A stretch of 64,000 nt of DNA from Gemmatimonadota bacterium (GTDB lineage: Bacteria > Latescibacterota > UBA2968). Shown here one piece after another: positions 27,609-36,268 of this stretch. The notes below the pieces were generated by a model. It saw only the letters and a list, made by a program, of their open reading frames with translations, did not search any database and had not been told where the DNA came from. Position 1 is the stretch's first letter. Every line of letters starts with the position of its first letter. Where the stretch lies: the NCBI GenBank assembly GCA_026705765.1, contig JAPPAB010000086.1:60260-124259 (forward strand). Reading direction: 5' to 3'. The translations under genes were made by a program, and so were the position numbers.

Positions 27609-27639
27609 ATTATACTATAACAATCTCTCTCTATGTCAA
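27609..27639 (-). promoter_or_regulatory. Sigma-70-like promoter for the DUF3857 gene pair
   Basis: On the minus strand there is a perfect TTGACA (27639-27634), a 19-nt spacer, then a perfect TATAAT (27614-27609). The spacer is long by two, but both hexamers are consensus. It lies 33 nt upstream of the start at 27576. Confidence 0.5.
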
Positions 27640-27675
27640 GCTCGTTGTCCATCATCTTTCTCGTCAGGACACTAC

Positions 27676-28764
27676 TTAATACACCCCAACCACGACGGAT
27701 TCCTGCAACTCAGAAAACAAACCCAGATTCCTCACACCGTCCCAGGGATAGGCTTCAATCGGTTTGGCGCGTTCGGCCTCATCGCGTTCGAGAAATCGGG
27801 GCATAAAAAATTCTTTTGTAAGTGTCGTCAGCATCACGCGCCCGACTTCGTCGTAACCGACCTCTTCATCGGGATTATCTGGATGCACCAGTTCGATAAA
27901 CGCACGGGGCACGGGCGGGTAATACGTAATCGCGTAATTATCTTCGGGTTCCAGCGGCTTGGAATAAGCCAGCCCCATCAGGGTATTGCCGTAGGTAGGA
28001 ACAAAATCAACGCCCGGGATAAGCTCTTCTCTCGCAAAGCGATTGAATTGTGCGTTCATCTCAGTTCCGCCGCAGAAAATACCGCTGATCCCGGCTTTTT
28101 GCAGAGAAATTTTTTCGCACAACTCTTCGAGAAGCTTGGGAGTCGTAAACATGCATCTCACATTGTCATTGGCGCGCAGAATCGTGAGTGCCTGATCGAT
28201 GACATGGGCTTTGTAGAGTTCCAATTCCTGGAGTGCACCGCGCTTGATCAGCTTGTTGACCCATCGCGGATCGAGATCTACGAGAAAGCAAATTCCACCG
28301 CGAATCTGACAGAGATATTCGACAGCCAGGCGCAATCGCCGGGGACCTGTTGGTCCCAGCATCAACCAGTCCGCCCCCTTCGGAAATGTTTCTTCTGATA
28401 GGTGCTCGCTAAACATTTCGTAGTCAATTTGAAAATCGTTTTGGCTGATCCGATATTTGGGAACCCCAGTTGAGCCACCCGTTTCAAATACATAAGTCCG
28501 CTGTCCCTCACTACCCCTCGGGATCCATCGCCGCACGGGACCGCCGCGCAACCATTCGTCCTGGAAATGCCCGAGATATTTCAAATCGCTGTACCCGCCG
28601 ATCTCCCGTCGCGGATCAAAATCCAGTTCTCCTGCAAATTCCAGCCAGAACGGACATCCCGTAGTGGGATTAAAATGCCACGCGACCATATCTCGCACAT
28701 GGCCATCAAGGGTATCGCGCGCTTCTTTGACCTTATCGGCAATAGGTGTTGCCAGAACTTCCAT
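27676..28764 (-). CDS. PaaK-like adenylate-forming enzyme
   Basis: A 362-aa protein of the phenylacetate-CoA ligase/AMP-binding superfamily. The P-loop equivalent is FETGGSTGVPKYRIS (about residue 95). Later come CGGTEMNAQF and TYGNTLMGLA (about 240-270), matching the adenylate-binding region. It is shorter than typical PaaK (about 430 aa), and the C-terminal hinge domain appears reduced. The start at 28764 has a strong AGGAGG. The longer frame to 28863 would overlap the upstream gene. It lies 13 nt downstream of a beta-propeller gene. Acid substrate and acceptor (CoA or protein) are unknown. Confidence 0.78.
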   Translation of the reverse strand: MEVLATPIADKVKEARDTLDGHVRDMVAWHFNPTTGCPFWLEFAGELDFDPRREIGGYSDLKYLGHFQDEWLRGGPVRRWIPRGSEGQRTYVFETGGSTGVPKYRISQNDFQIDYEMFSEHLSEETFPKGADWLMLGPTGPRRLRLAVEYLCQIRGGICFLVDLDPRWVNKLIKRGALQELELYKAHVIDQALTILRANDNVRCMFTTPKLLEELCEKISLQKAGISGIFCGGTEMNAQFNRFAREELIPGVDFVPTYGNTLMGLAYSKPLEPEDNYAITYYPPVPRAFIELVHPDNPDEEVGYDEVGRVMLTTLTKEFFMPRFLERDEAERAKPIEAYPWDGVRNLGLFSELQESVVVGVY

Positions 28765-28777
28765 ACTGTGACTCCTC

Positions 28778-30205
28778 CTACTCGCCCTTAATCGCATACA
28801 GCGTATTGCGCGTGCCAATATAGAGCATGCCATCTTTTGCAATAGGCGTGGTATATACGGCACTGCCCATATTGATTTCGTTGATCAATTCAAATTGGGT
28901 TCCGGCTTTCAAAATCGCCACATCGCCATCTTCATCCCCAATATACACCTTCCCATCAGCCACAAAAGGCGATCCCCATATCGCGGCAAATGTATCGTAT
29001 TTCCAGTGCTGTTTACCGGTTTTTACGTCGAGACAATAGACAAACCCGCTCAGGTCTGCCGCATAGAGCAGGCCATCGCTAATGCCCACCGTTGAAATAG
29101 TCCGGTTGTAATTTTCATTGCCAAAATGCCACACCGCATGGCTTCCCGTCACATCCCCTGTACCCGTCGCATCAATAGCCCACAAATGACCAATGCCCTC
29201 GCCGTGTTCCGGGTCTTGCCCAACGCCGATAAACACCTTGTTATCGTAAATAACAGGAGTAGAAATAATCGCATTGCGCGTACCGCGCCCGCCCAACTCC
29301 CACACAGCGTCTTTTGGATTGCAGTCAAATTTCCAGATCAGGTCGCCGGTCTCGGGTTCCACTGAATAAACCCAGCCATCGCCCCCAGGGCAGATCACCT
29401 GCGGCTTGCCATTGATAACGCCATAAGCGGGATTGGACCACTGTCCGTGCAAAATACTTTCACCCGGATAGGCTTTTTCCCATACCAGTTCTCCCGTATT
29501 GAGATCGACCGCAATAAAGCTGGGAGACAGAGGCGAAGGGATGGCAATGTGGCCCTCGTCAACACCATTGGCGGTGATGACAAACAAAAGATTGCCCGTC
29601 CCCACGGGCGAACAGGTCGCCAGATTGTGAGGGAATACATCCAGTTCTTCCATCATGTCGTATTCCCAGATAATATCCACACCGATGTCGCTCGTATCCT
29701 CTTCCCCGGTGTATGGACCGTCATTTTCCCCATCCAAAAAACCCTCTGTATCCGCACACACTACGCGACATTGATTCGAGATATAATACATCCGATCTCC
29801 GCGAATATAAGGCGTGGAGCAAATGCCCTGCTGCGGCCAGTCATTGACGCGCCCCGCAGGCAGCTTGGGATGCGCTGATTGCCAGAGAAATTTTCCATCG
29901 GATTCCCGAAAAGCCATGATCACGCCCTTGTCACCCGTAATTTTGGGATTGCGCTCGATCTGGTTATTTGTGCCCATAAATATTTTCCCACCGATCCTGA
30001 TGGGACCGGCGTAGGACTGCGAACCGAGATCTGCTTTCCAGGCGATGTTTTCACCCGTTTCTACATTCCAGTTCATCGGCAAATTTTTTGCGTCTGACAC
30101 GAGGTTGCGATCTGGAGTAAATCCCCACATAACCTCTTCGGCAATACCAGTCGATACGATCAAACCAGCGATGACACATCCGCTCAAAAGTCGTTTCAAT
30201 TTCAT
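28778..30205 (-). CDS. Secreted PQQ-type beta-propeller protein
   Basis: A 475-aa propeller with a signal peptide (about residues 1-22). Repeats include RESDGKFLWQS, DLNTGELVWEK, EPETGDLIWKF and DVKTGKQHWKY. Insertions include an acidic segment (TEGFLDGENDGPYTGEEDTS) that could bind calcium. It is followed by the PaaK-like gene and preceded, 32 nt away, by another propeller gene, all leftward. It is closer in layout to the 2862-4172 protein than to the membrane-anchored one. Function unknown. Confidence 0.87.
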   Translation of the reverse strand: MKLKRLLSGCVIAGLIVSTGIAEEVMWGFTPDRNLVSDAKNLPMNWNVETGENIAWKADLGSQSYAGPIRIGGKIFMGTNNQIERNPKITGDKGVIMAFRESDGKFLWQSAHPKLPAGRVNDWPQQGICSTPYIRGDRMYYISNQCRVVCADTEGFLDGENDGPYTGEEDTSDIGVDIIWEYDMMEELDVFPHNLATCSPVGTGNLLFVITANGVDEGHIAIPSPLSPSFIAVDLNTGELVWEKAYPGESILHGQWSNPAYGVINGKPQVICPGGDGWVYSVEPETGDLIWKFDCNPKDAVWELGGRGTRNAIISTPVIYDNKVFIGVGQDPEHGEGIGHLWAIDATGTGDVTGSHAVWHFGNENYNRTISTVGISDGLLYAADLSGFVYCLDVKTGKQHWKYDTFAAIWGSPFVADGKVYIGDEDGDVAILKAGTQFELINEINMGSAVYTTPIAKDGMLYIGTRNTLYAIKGE

Positions 30206-30237
30206 TTTGTTCCTTTATCTATAAGGGTTTATGAAGA

Positions 30238-32394
30238 TTACCAAACTTTCACATTATCGTAGTAAATCGTGGCAGGTGAATAGCCGTAAAGCGCGGGGCT
30301 GCCCTCTTCTATCGGCAGGGGATCCTCTACTTCAATGCTCCACGCATCGGGTTCGGGATCGCCTTTTTTCCAAACTTTGCCCCGAACAATAGCTTTACCC
30401 CCTTCAATATCAACTCTCATTTTCATGGTGTACCATACCCCCATATCCCAATGGAAATCAATGCGTTTCGCCATGCGCAAATCCGACGACCACGACCGCA
30501 CTTCAAGGCGCTGGTGAATGCCCTGAAGGTCGAGAATATAGCGATGCGCGACAAGCCCCATATCGGGACGCCGGCGCTTGTTTTGCGTACCCATCAGATC
30601 GGCCTGAATAGTATAACCACTGAGTTTGTACGGCGCCACATAGAGATTTGAGCGATCTAAGCCGCGTGCAGCTGGCGGTTTTGCCAGCACCTTGTTGCCA
30701 TCTTTTTCCTCCACCACAAAACCCCTGCCCCCCCACACCCAGTGCAATGGATTTGTACCGACTTCAACATTCTCAAAATCCTCTGTCCAGGGCACATCGG
30801 GCACCACGCGCACCCAGGTTTGTCGGGTTAATTCTCCCAGCTTAGCCGTGATCCATCCGCCCTGTCCCGCTCTGGATGGTATAAACTGATTATTCTTTAT
30901 TTCTCCATCCAGGCCATTCAACGACCACTCGGCGTCGGCATTGCCGATCAAGCGCCCCTTTTCGTCATAAGCCTCTGCCCGCAAGGGCAATACTTCGCCC
31001 TGTTGTATGGTCACCTCAGCCGGAATCGAAAGAATAGATGCGGGTTCGGCACCCGAAGGCGCGCTTTCGCGCTTTGCATGAGGAGAAGGCGTGACTTCAA
31101 ACCGCGCGTTTTTATCGCCCAGACAAAACAAACCGGCTTCGGTCGCAAAATAGATGCGGCGATACGCAACAGCGACTGACCCGTAGATCTCGGCATGCCC
31201 ACCCTCGGGCATCGCGATCTTCTTTTTGTCGAGTACTTCCGCACCCATATTATTCGTTTTGAGAATCTGGAAGCCGCCATTGACCTCAGTAACATAGAGT
31301 TTTCCATCGGCCCAGGTCGGCGACCCCTTGCCCACAGTGCCGATATTCTGCTCCCAATATTGCTTTCCCGTTTTGGCGTCTAAACAATGCACATTGGCCG
31401 AATTGTCGATCACATAGACGCGCCCCGCGTGAACCGCTGGCGAAGCATAGCCCGCGGTCATACCGTCTTGTCGCCAGATTTCTTTGCCCGTGCGCGCATC
31501 CAGACATGCAACGCGCCCCAGGGCGGTATTATCGACATTTTCTTCGCTATGTGCGATATAAACGCGATTGTCAGCCACGACAGGCGAGGTATTGATGCCT
31601 CGCTTACTGAATGGAAAACCCCATACTTTTTCACCCGTTGCGACTTTGAAGGCAAAAATACCGCCATTGCCATTGCCGGCAACCAGCACGCGCTTCCCGT
31701 CAATTGTCGTGACAACAGGCGTCGAGTAAACGGTTAAATCAACCTGCCCACCGCCGCCTGGACGAGCCATCCACGCAGTTTCACCCGTATGCTTATTAAA
31801 AGCAACATACCGATGAGATGGCGGTGCGCCAGCCCACCCGCGATTGCCCATGCTGATGATGACCAGATCGCCATCGACAACGGGCGTGTGCAATCGCCCG
31901 CCATAACCGGAGAATCGGTTAAATTCTTCGGTTAGAGACCGCTGCCATTGGACATAGCCATCGGTATCAAAACAGATCAATAACCCACTGACGAGATGGG
32001 CGTAAATATTACCGGTCTCGCCATCGGCACCCAGACTTGCCCATCCCAGACGATTGAAGGTTATGGTTGAGTGCCAGACATTGAACTTTTTTTCCCACAC
32101 AAGATCACCCGTTTCCGCATTAAAACACGCGATGTGCTCCTGCTCGGTTATGTCTTTGCCGGTTCGCCCGATAACATAGACCCGACCATTCACAATAATC
32201 GGTGTAGATCTACCGATAAACTCGCGGCGCCAGATCAGATTTTCTCCATCAGGGGACCATGTAGAAATAAGTCCTGTCTCCGGCGAAGCGCCAGTTTGCA
32301 TAGGACCACGCCAATGCGTCCAATCAGACGCCTCGGAAATACTTCCCAAAAGAGAGATACAGAATAACAAAGAAAAAAGAATACGTATCTTCAT
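30238..32394 (-). CDS. Large PQQ-type beta-propeller with Ig-like and lectin-like C-terminus
   Basis: A 718-aa secreted protein. After a signal peptide and the entry motif DWTHWRGPMQTG comes a propeller (about residues 30-430) with NAETGDLVWEK, NKHTGETAWMA, KVATGEKVWGF, DARTGKEIWRQ and DAKTGKQYWEQ. An Ig-like domain follows (about 455-535, IPAEVTIQQGEVLPLRAEAY). The end is a beta-sandwich resembling a LamG or concanavalin-like carbohydrate-binding module (about 540-718), closing with SPATIYYDNVKVW. The architecture suggests a cell-surface protein that docks on a polymer. It is transcribed divergently from the PhyH gene. Confidence 0.87.
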   Translation of the reverse strand: MKIRILFSLLFCISLLGSISEASDWTHWRGPMQTGASPETGLISTWSPDGENLIWRREFIGRSTPIIVNGRVYVIGRTGKDITEQEHIACFNAETGDLVWEKKFNVWHSTITFNRLGWASLGADGETGNIYAHLVSGLLICFDTDGYVQWQRSLTEEFNRFSGYGGRLHTPVVDGDLVIISMGNRGWAGAPPSHRYVAFNKHTGETAWMARPGGGGQVDLTVYSTPVVTTIDGKRVLVAGNGNGGIFAFKVATGEKVWGFPFSKRGINTSPVVADNRVYIAHSEENVDNTALGRVACLDARTGKEIWRQDGMTAGYASPAVHAGRVYVIDNSANVHCLDAKTGKQYWEQNIGTVGKGSPTWADGKLYVTEVNGGFQILKTNNMGAEVLDKKKIAMPEGGHAEIYGSVAVAYRRIYFATEAGLFCLGDKNARFEVTPSPHAKRESAPSGAEPASILSIPAEVTIQQGEVLPLRAEAYDEKGRLIGNADAEWSLNGLDGEIKNNQFIPSRAGQGGWITAKLGELTRQTWVRVVPDVPWTEDFENVEVGTNPLHWVWGGRGFVVEEKDGNKVLAKPPAARGLDRSNLYVAPYKLSGYTIQADLMGTQNKRRRPDMGLVAHRYILDLQGIHQRLEVRSWSSDLRMAKRIDFHWDMGVWYTMKMRVDIEGGKAIVRGKVWKKGDPEPDAWSIEVEDPLPIEEGSPALYGYSPATIYYDNVKVW

Positions 32395-32413
32395 CGGCTT
32401 TCCTTATTTTAGT

Positions 32414-32425
32414 GCCCAATTGGGC
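32414..32425. promoter_or_regulatory. 12-bp palindrome upstream of the large propeller gene
   Basis: A perfect palindrome, GCCCAATTGGGC, lies 19 nt upstream of the leftward start, in its presumed 5' untranslated region. A TATAAT-like -10 is at 32463-32458 on the minus strand, without a clear -35. It could be an operator or a small leader hairpin. Confidence 0.3.
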
Positions 32426-32540
32426 GGTGAAAAAGGGTCGGGTTTTTCTGTAAAATAATTATAACGCATCAATTTAAGACGTTAATCACTTTCTTTCTGT
32501 TCCCTATTTCTAATTTGCACACTATAGAATATAAATGATT

Positions 32541-32569
32541 TTGCAAGAGCGCGTCAGAATTTGTAAATT
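32541..32569 (+). promoter_or_regulatory. Candidate promoter for the PhyH-permease pair
   Basis: TTGCAA (32541-32546), a 17-nt spacer, then TAAATT (32564-32569), 33 nt upstream of the PhyH start. The match is good but not exact. The 207-nt divergent region contains no gene. Confidence 0.4.
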
Positions 32570-32601
32570 AGATGCTGGTTCCAAATACAAAGGAGTGTCC
32601 A

Positions 32602-33336
32602 ATGGCGCTAACGGATACAGAACAAGCATTTTACGACATAAATGGATATGTGTTGAAAAAGGGATTGATTTCATCCTGTGAAATTTCCCATATCGAACGC
32701 GAAATTGCGGGCTTGCACGAGCGAATGGCAAAAAACGCCCCCGACGGAGTCGGGATCTCGTGGGAAGAATTTGAGGATGAACACCTGCCCAGGCGCATCC
32801 GACAGTTGATGCACAGCGAAGTGATCAGCGGGGGGTTAAATCGCGCATTGCGCTGCGATGATATGTTGGATATTATTGAAGCACTGATTGGGCCGAATAT
32901 CTCACTGTATCACAGCAAGCTATTGATGAAAGCCGCCTGCGATGGCACGGCAATACCCTGGCATCAGGATTACGCGTATTGGAAACGCGAAGACAATCGG
33001 CCTCTGATGGTAAATTGCCAACTCGCCATTGACGGCGCAGATGATGAAAACGGATGTATTCAATTCATCCCCGGCAGCCACAAATGGGGCCTGCAAGAAC
33101 ACGAACGCGCACAAACGAGTTTTGGCGTATTTTTGCCGGGGCACTATCGCCAGCGAAAAGACGCGGTGCCCGTGGCAATGGAACCGGGCGATGGCGTATT
33201 TTTCAGTGCCCTGACTATCCATGGATCGGGACCAAACACATCGCATCGAGATCGCCGCATGAATACCTTTGCCTATAATGTGACAGGCAATAGCGAAGGA
33301 CAGTGCCGCGAGGTTTTGCGCGGACGCACACTGTAG
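32602..33336 (+). CDS. Phytanoyl-CoA dioxygenase family protein (HxD iron site)
   Basis: A 244-aa Fe(II)/2-oxoglutarate-dependent oxygenase. The proximal iron ligands are in WHQDYAYWK (H-x-D, about residue 114). The distal His is in HGSGPNTSHRDRR (about 213), followed by the Arg that binds 2-oxoglutarate. CIQFIPGSHKWG is the usual PhyH strand. The iron triad is intact, so hydroxylation of an unknown substrate is expected. The start at 32602 follows AAAGGAG; the upstream in-frame ATG at 32572 lacks a ribosome site. A large permease gene starts 27 nt downstream, suggesting that uptake and oxidation act on one compound. Confidence 0.9.
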   Translation: MALTDTEQAFYDINGYVLKKGLISSCEISHIEREIAGLHERMAKNAPDGVGISWEEFEDEHLPRRIRQLMHSEVISGGLNRALRCDDMLDIIEALIGPNISLYHSKLLMKAACDGTAIPWHQDYAYWKREDNRPLMVNCQLAIDGADDENGCIQFIPGSHKWGLQEHERAQTSFGVFLPGHYRQRKDAVPVAMEPGDGVFFSALTIHGSGPNTSHRDRRMNTFAYNVTGNSEGQCREVLRGRTL

Positions 33337-33363
33337 GCGCACACTTTTTCAGGAACTCTGAGG

Positions 33364-35352
33364 ATGGCAACACAAGTACCAAATATTAGGCGCGAAGCCG
33401 AACAATCCCCTCGCGGGGGTATTACGCCGCGGGCCATCGGTTTGGGGTTGCTCCTGGTGGTCCTGCTGGATGTGATAGCGGTCTATGTGCGGTTTTATTA
33501 TCACGGCTCGCGCATGGTGCTCTCGCACATTCCAATGGCCATGCTCATCGTATTTATCACCATGCTCATCGCAATAGCAGTGATGGGCAGGCTTGCGCGA
33601 TTCTCACTTCAATCCGGAGAATGGCACACCATTTTGTCAATGGGCCTCGTGGGTGCAACCATGCCGATCTGGGGCAGTACGGGCTTTTTGATCGGGTATA
33701 TTTCCGCACCGTATTTCTATGCGAACGAAGACAACAACTGGGCCGAATTGCTGCATCCACATCTGCCTGAATTTTTAATCCCCACCAATGATGGCAATGG
33801 GATCGCGTGGTTTTTTGAAGGCCGCCCCGAAGGAGCAGCCATCCCCTGGGATATATGGGTGCTACCGCTGTTCTGGTGGTTCCTGGCTTTTACGGCTGCA
33901 TTTGTAGTACTGGTCTGTATAGGCGTCATTTTTAGAAAACAGTGGGTACAAAACGAACGCCTGGCATATCCAGCCATGGCCCCCCTGATCAACATGATGT
34001 CCGAACCGGGAGGCGACAAACGCGCATTGCCGGGCTTTATGTACAATCGCCTCTTCTGGGTTGGATTCGCCCTGGCATTTGGCATGATCGCTTGGAATTG
34101 TATCAATTACTTTTTGCCAAATTTCCCGCGCTTTCCCATTCACGGCGGCAGATGGCATATGATTGATCCACAGTTTCCGCGCATTCGGGCATCGGTGGGC
34201 TTGTTTTCCATCTTCTTTTCCTATTTTGCCAGCCTCGATGTATTGCTCAGTTTATGGGTATTCGATCTCCTCTTCATTGTCGAAGGCGGCTGGCTCAATA
34301 AATTGGGATATAAATCCATGGTCCCCGCTGCCTATCGCGGCGTGTACCAATGGCAGACGCGCGGCGCGTTCGTCGTGCTGGTGATTTCGATGTTCTGGGT
34401 GGCGCGGCTGCATTTGCGGGATGTAATAATGAAAGCTCTTGGCAAAGACGACAGCATAGATGACCGCGATGAGCTATTGTCCTATCGCGCCGCTGTGGTC
34501 GGCGTGGTGGCGGGCCTCGCGTTTTTGTTTATCTGGATGATGCAGATGAACATGGACCCCATCATCAGTGCCCTGCTGCTGATGGCCTGTGTGTGTGGAT
34601 ATATTGGAATGGCGAAAATTCTGTCAGACACCGGCATGCCCTACACGCAGATACCGGGAATTGCGTGGAATTATGTGGCGCCCTTTTTCGGCAATGTCGG
34701 GATTCCACCCACCACGCATGTGGCATTTCGGTTCGCCAATTTGATTACGGGAAATGCCAAAGGCTTGTTTTTGCCAGCGACCGCACAGGTCGGCAAGTTG
34801 TCCGAGGGCATAACCGACAACCGCCGCAAGTTGATAGCCGCGCTTTACATGGCTTTTGCGGTAAGTTTTGTAACGAGCATTTTTCTCACTTTGAACCTGG
34901 GCTATAACGAGGGCGCGTTTAATTTTAATGTCGCCGAGATCCCCAGAAGCGCGCGCAATTATTTCAGGAATTCCGCCAACGCGGTCAAGAATGCCGATAA
35001 TCCGCCCTTTTACGTGGATAACCCCGAAAATCTGGCCTTTTTCGGCATAGGCGGTCTGGCGATGGTTGGCCTCATTTTTATGCGCCATCGGTTTGTGTGG
35101 TGGCCCCTGCATCCGGTGGGTCTCGCGCTTTCCGGAACGCCATTGATTCGCGCCAGCAGTTTCACATTATTCATCGCCTGGCTGATCAAGCTGGTCATGC
35201 TCAAAGTGGGCGGTCCCTCTGTCTATCACAAATCGCGTCCCTTTTTCATCGGCTTACTCGTCGGCTATGTCCTGGGCGTTGCCCTGTCGATGATGCTGGA
35301 CGTAATCTGGTTCCCAGAAAGGGGACACGCCGTACATTTCCGCGCGGCTTAA
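33364..35352 (+). CDS. DUF6785/DUF6784-like polytopic membrane protein
   Basis: A 662-aa integral membrane protein with about 13-15 hydrophobic segments and short loops. It carries the family-like patterns SMGLVGATMPIWGSTGFLIG, NERLAYPAMAPLINM (about 200), VAFRFANLITG (about 455) and a conserved end, GHAVHFRAA. Such proteins resemble oligopeptide-transporter-like permeases and are frequent next to PhyH genes in Latescibacterota/Planctomycetota-type genomes (recollection). Transport is inferred from topology only. The last 90 bases are partly duplicated 800 nt downstream (see 36082-36171). Confidence 0.82.
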   Translation: MATQVPNIRREAEQSPRGGITPRAIGLGLLLVVLLDVIAVYVRFYYHGSRMVLSHIPMAMLIVFITMLIAIAVMGRLARFSLQSGEWHTILSMGLVGATMPIWGSTGFLIGYISAPYFYANEDNNWAELLHPHLPEFLIPTNDGNGIAWFFEGRPEGAAIPWDIWVLPLFWWFLAFTAAFVVLVCIGVIFRKQWVQNERLAYPAMAPLINMMSEPGGDKRALPGFMYNRLFWVGFALAFGMIAWNCINYFLPNFPRFPIHGGRWHMIDPQFPRIRASVGLFSIFFSYFASLDVLLSLWVFDLLFIVEGGWLNKLGYKSMVPAAYRGVYQWQTRGAFVVLVISMFWVARLHLRDVIMKALGKDDSIDDRDELLSYRAAVVGVVAGLAFLFIWMMQMNMDPIISALLLMACVCGYIGMAKILSDTGMPYTQIPGIAWNYVAPFFGNVGIPPTTHVAFRFANLITGNAKGLFLPATAQVGKLSEGITDNRRKLIAALYMAFAVSFVTSIFLTLNLGYNEGAFNFNVAEIPRSARNYFRNSANAVKNADNPPFYVDNPENLAFFGIGGLAMVGLIFMRHRFVWWPLHPVGLALSGTPLIRASSFTLFIAWLIKLVMLKVGGPSVYHKSRPFFIGLLVGYVLGVALSMMLDVIWFPERGHAVHFRAA

Positions 35353-35360
35353 AGAGCATC

Positions 35361-35410
35361 CGCAGATGGACACAGATGGACACAGATGGAAAATTCAAAA
35401 TCATCTGTAG
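35361..35410. repeat. 10-bp array with inverted unit at the left island border
   Basis: Three exact-period units, CGCAGATGGA, CACAGATGGA and CACAGATGGA (35361-35390). A 10-nt loop (AAATTCAAAA) follows, then an inverted unit TCATCTGTAG (35401-35410). It can fold into a hairpin. It begins 9 nt after the permease stop codon and marks the left edge of the accessory island. Confidence 0.85.
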
Positions 35411-35478
35411 ATGGGCAGCAACCGCAACACGAGCACACAACGGGGTGCAGCGAGTACGAACACAGAACAGGAGCCAAA

Positions 35479-35709
35479 ATGGCAACGATTCACATACAAT
35501 GTATCGGTGAGAAAGTGCTGGTTCCGCAAAGCGAACTCGAACTGCTGGTAAAACTGGCACAGCGCTATGAAGAGATTACTGTGCAAAGGCAGGAAGATGA
35601 TTTGACAACAGAGGATATTATGCGCCTCACAGAAGAAAGTGGCGCATTTGACTTCTGGAATGAAGAAGGAGAAGACATTTACTCCTCTAAGGATGGGGAA
35701 CCAGTGTGA
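35479..35709 (+). CDS. Antitoxin of a MazF/PemK-type pair
   Basis: A 76-aa acidic protein. The N-terminus (MATIHIQCIGEKVLVPQSEL) resembles short beta-rich antitoxin N-termini. The tail (DLTTEDIMRLTEESGAFDFW, then GEDIYSSKDGEPV) is the pattern found in antitoxins encoded immediately before PemK/MazF toxins. AGGAG precedes the ATG. Its TGA overlaps the toxin's GTG start in GTGA, so the two are translationally coupled. It is expected to bind the toxin and autoregulate the operon, as in known pairs. Confidence 0.85.
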   Translation: MATIHIQCIGEKVLVPQSELELLVKLAQRYEEITVQRQEDDLTTEDIMRLTEESGAFDFWNEEGEDIYSSKDGEPV

Positions 35710-36059
35710 CGCACCCAACGCTCTCTCGTGGCAATGTGGTCCTGGCGCGGTTTCCATTTACCGATTTGACCGGTACTACCCTTCGCCCCGCAGTGATCGT
35801 GTCCCAAGGGCAACTCGGAGATGACATAGTGCTCGTGGCAATTTCCAGCGTTGTGCGCGGGACGCTTGCTCCCACCGACTACACCGTTGAGTCTAATCAC
35901 CCGGAGTTTACCTTGACAGGCTTGCGCGTTACGTCCGTCATCCGGATGCACAAATTAGCTACAGTAGAACGGTCAGTCATCATCCGTCGTCTCGGAAGTC
36001 TTGGTCCGCAATTACAAGCTGAAGTGGATAGACTACTTCGTGCAGTGCTGGCACTCTAA
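35706..36059 (+). CDS. MazF/PemK-family endoribonuclease toxin
   Basis: A 117-aa toxin of the PemK/MazF fold, normally a sequence-specific mRNA interferase. The N-terminal motif RGNVVLARFPFTDLTGTTLRP contains the family's conserved loop, and R-P-A-V-I-V-S is the core strand. VTSVIRMHKLATVERSVIIR is the later conserved strand-helix. The start is GTG within the antitoxin stop. The protein appears full length and uninterrupted. The remnant of a second permease gene begins 22 nt after its stop, so the pair may have arrived by insertion or recombination at a duplicated permease. Confidence 0.9.
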   Translation: MTHPTLSRGNVVLARFPFTDLTGTTLRPAVIVSQGQLGDDIVLVAISSVVRGTLAPTDYTVESNHPEFTLTGLRVTSVIRMHKLATVERSVIIRRLGSLGPQLQAEVDRLLRAVLAL

Positions 36060-36081
36060 TGAATGGCTGAAAGATGAAAAC

Positions 36082-36171
36082 GGCCATATCCTGAGCTCAG
36101 CTCTGTCGATGATGCCGGATATGATCTGGTTCTCCAAAAAGGGGCACGCTGTGCATTTCCGCACAGCATAA
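36082..36171 (+). pseudogene. 3' remnant of a DUF6785-like permease gene
   Basis: This 90-nt stretch ends in TAA and encodes a frame closely matching the last 29 residues of the permease at 33364-35352. Nineteen residues are identical, including WF, GHAVHFR and the final A. Over the last 72 nt I count 57 matching bases. No start or upstream part of the gene remains. It is the scar of a duplicated or replaced permease gene. The rest of the 36060-36268 gap holds only a weak promoter. Confidence 0.8.
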
Positions 36172-36217
36172 AAAAGACTCAAAACATAAAACTTCATTAT
36201 CAGATATGGATTTCCTA

Positions 36218-36247
36218 TAGACAACTACTTATCGTTACTGTTACATT
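36218..36247 (+). promoter_or_regulatory. Weak promoter candidate for the winged-helix/HEPN pair
   Basis: TAGACA (36218-36223), an 18-nt spacer, then TACATT (36242-36247), in very AT-rich DNA, 21 nt before the start. Only a partial match to consensus. Confidence 0.3.
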
Positions 36248-36268
36248 ATTTAGACAAGGAGTGTTTTA

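Noticed and set aside
27676..28764. LuxE-type acyl-protein synthetase paired with a LuxC-type reductase
   Set aside because: The sequence follows the PaaK pattern, and the reductase-like gene is a standard aldehyde dehydrogenase fold. No luciferase genes are nearby.
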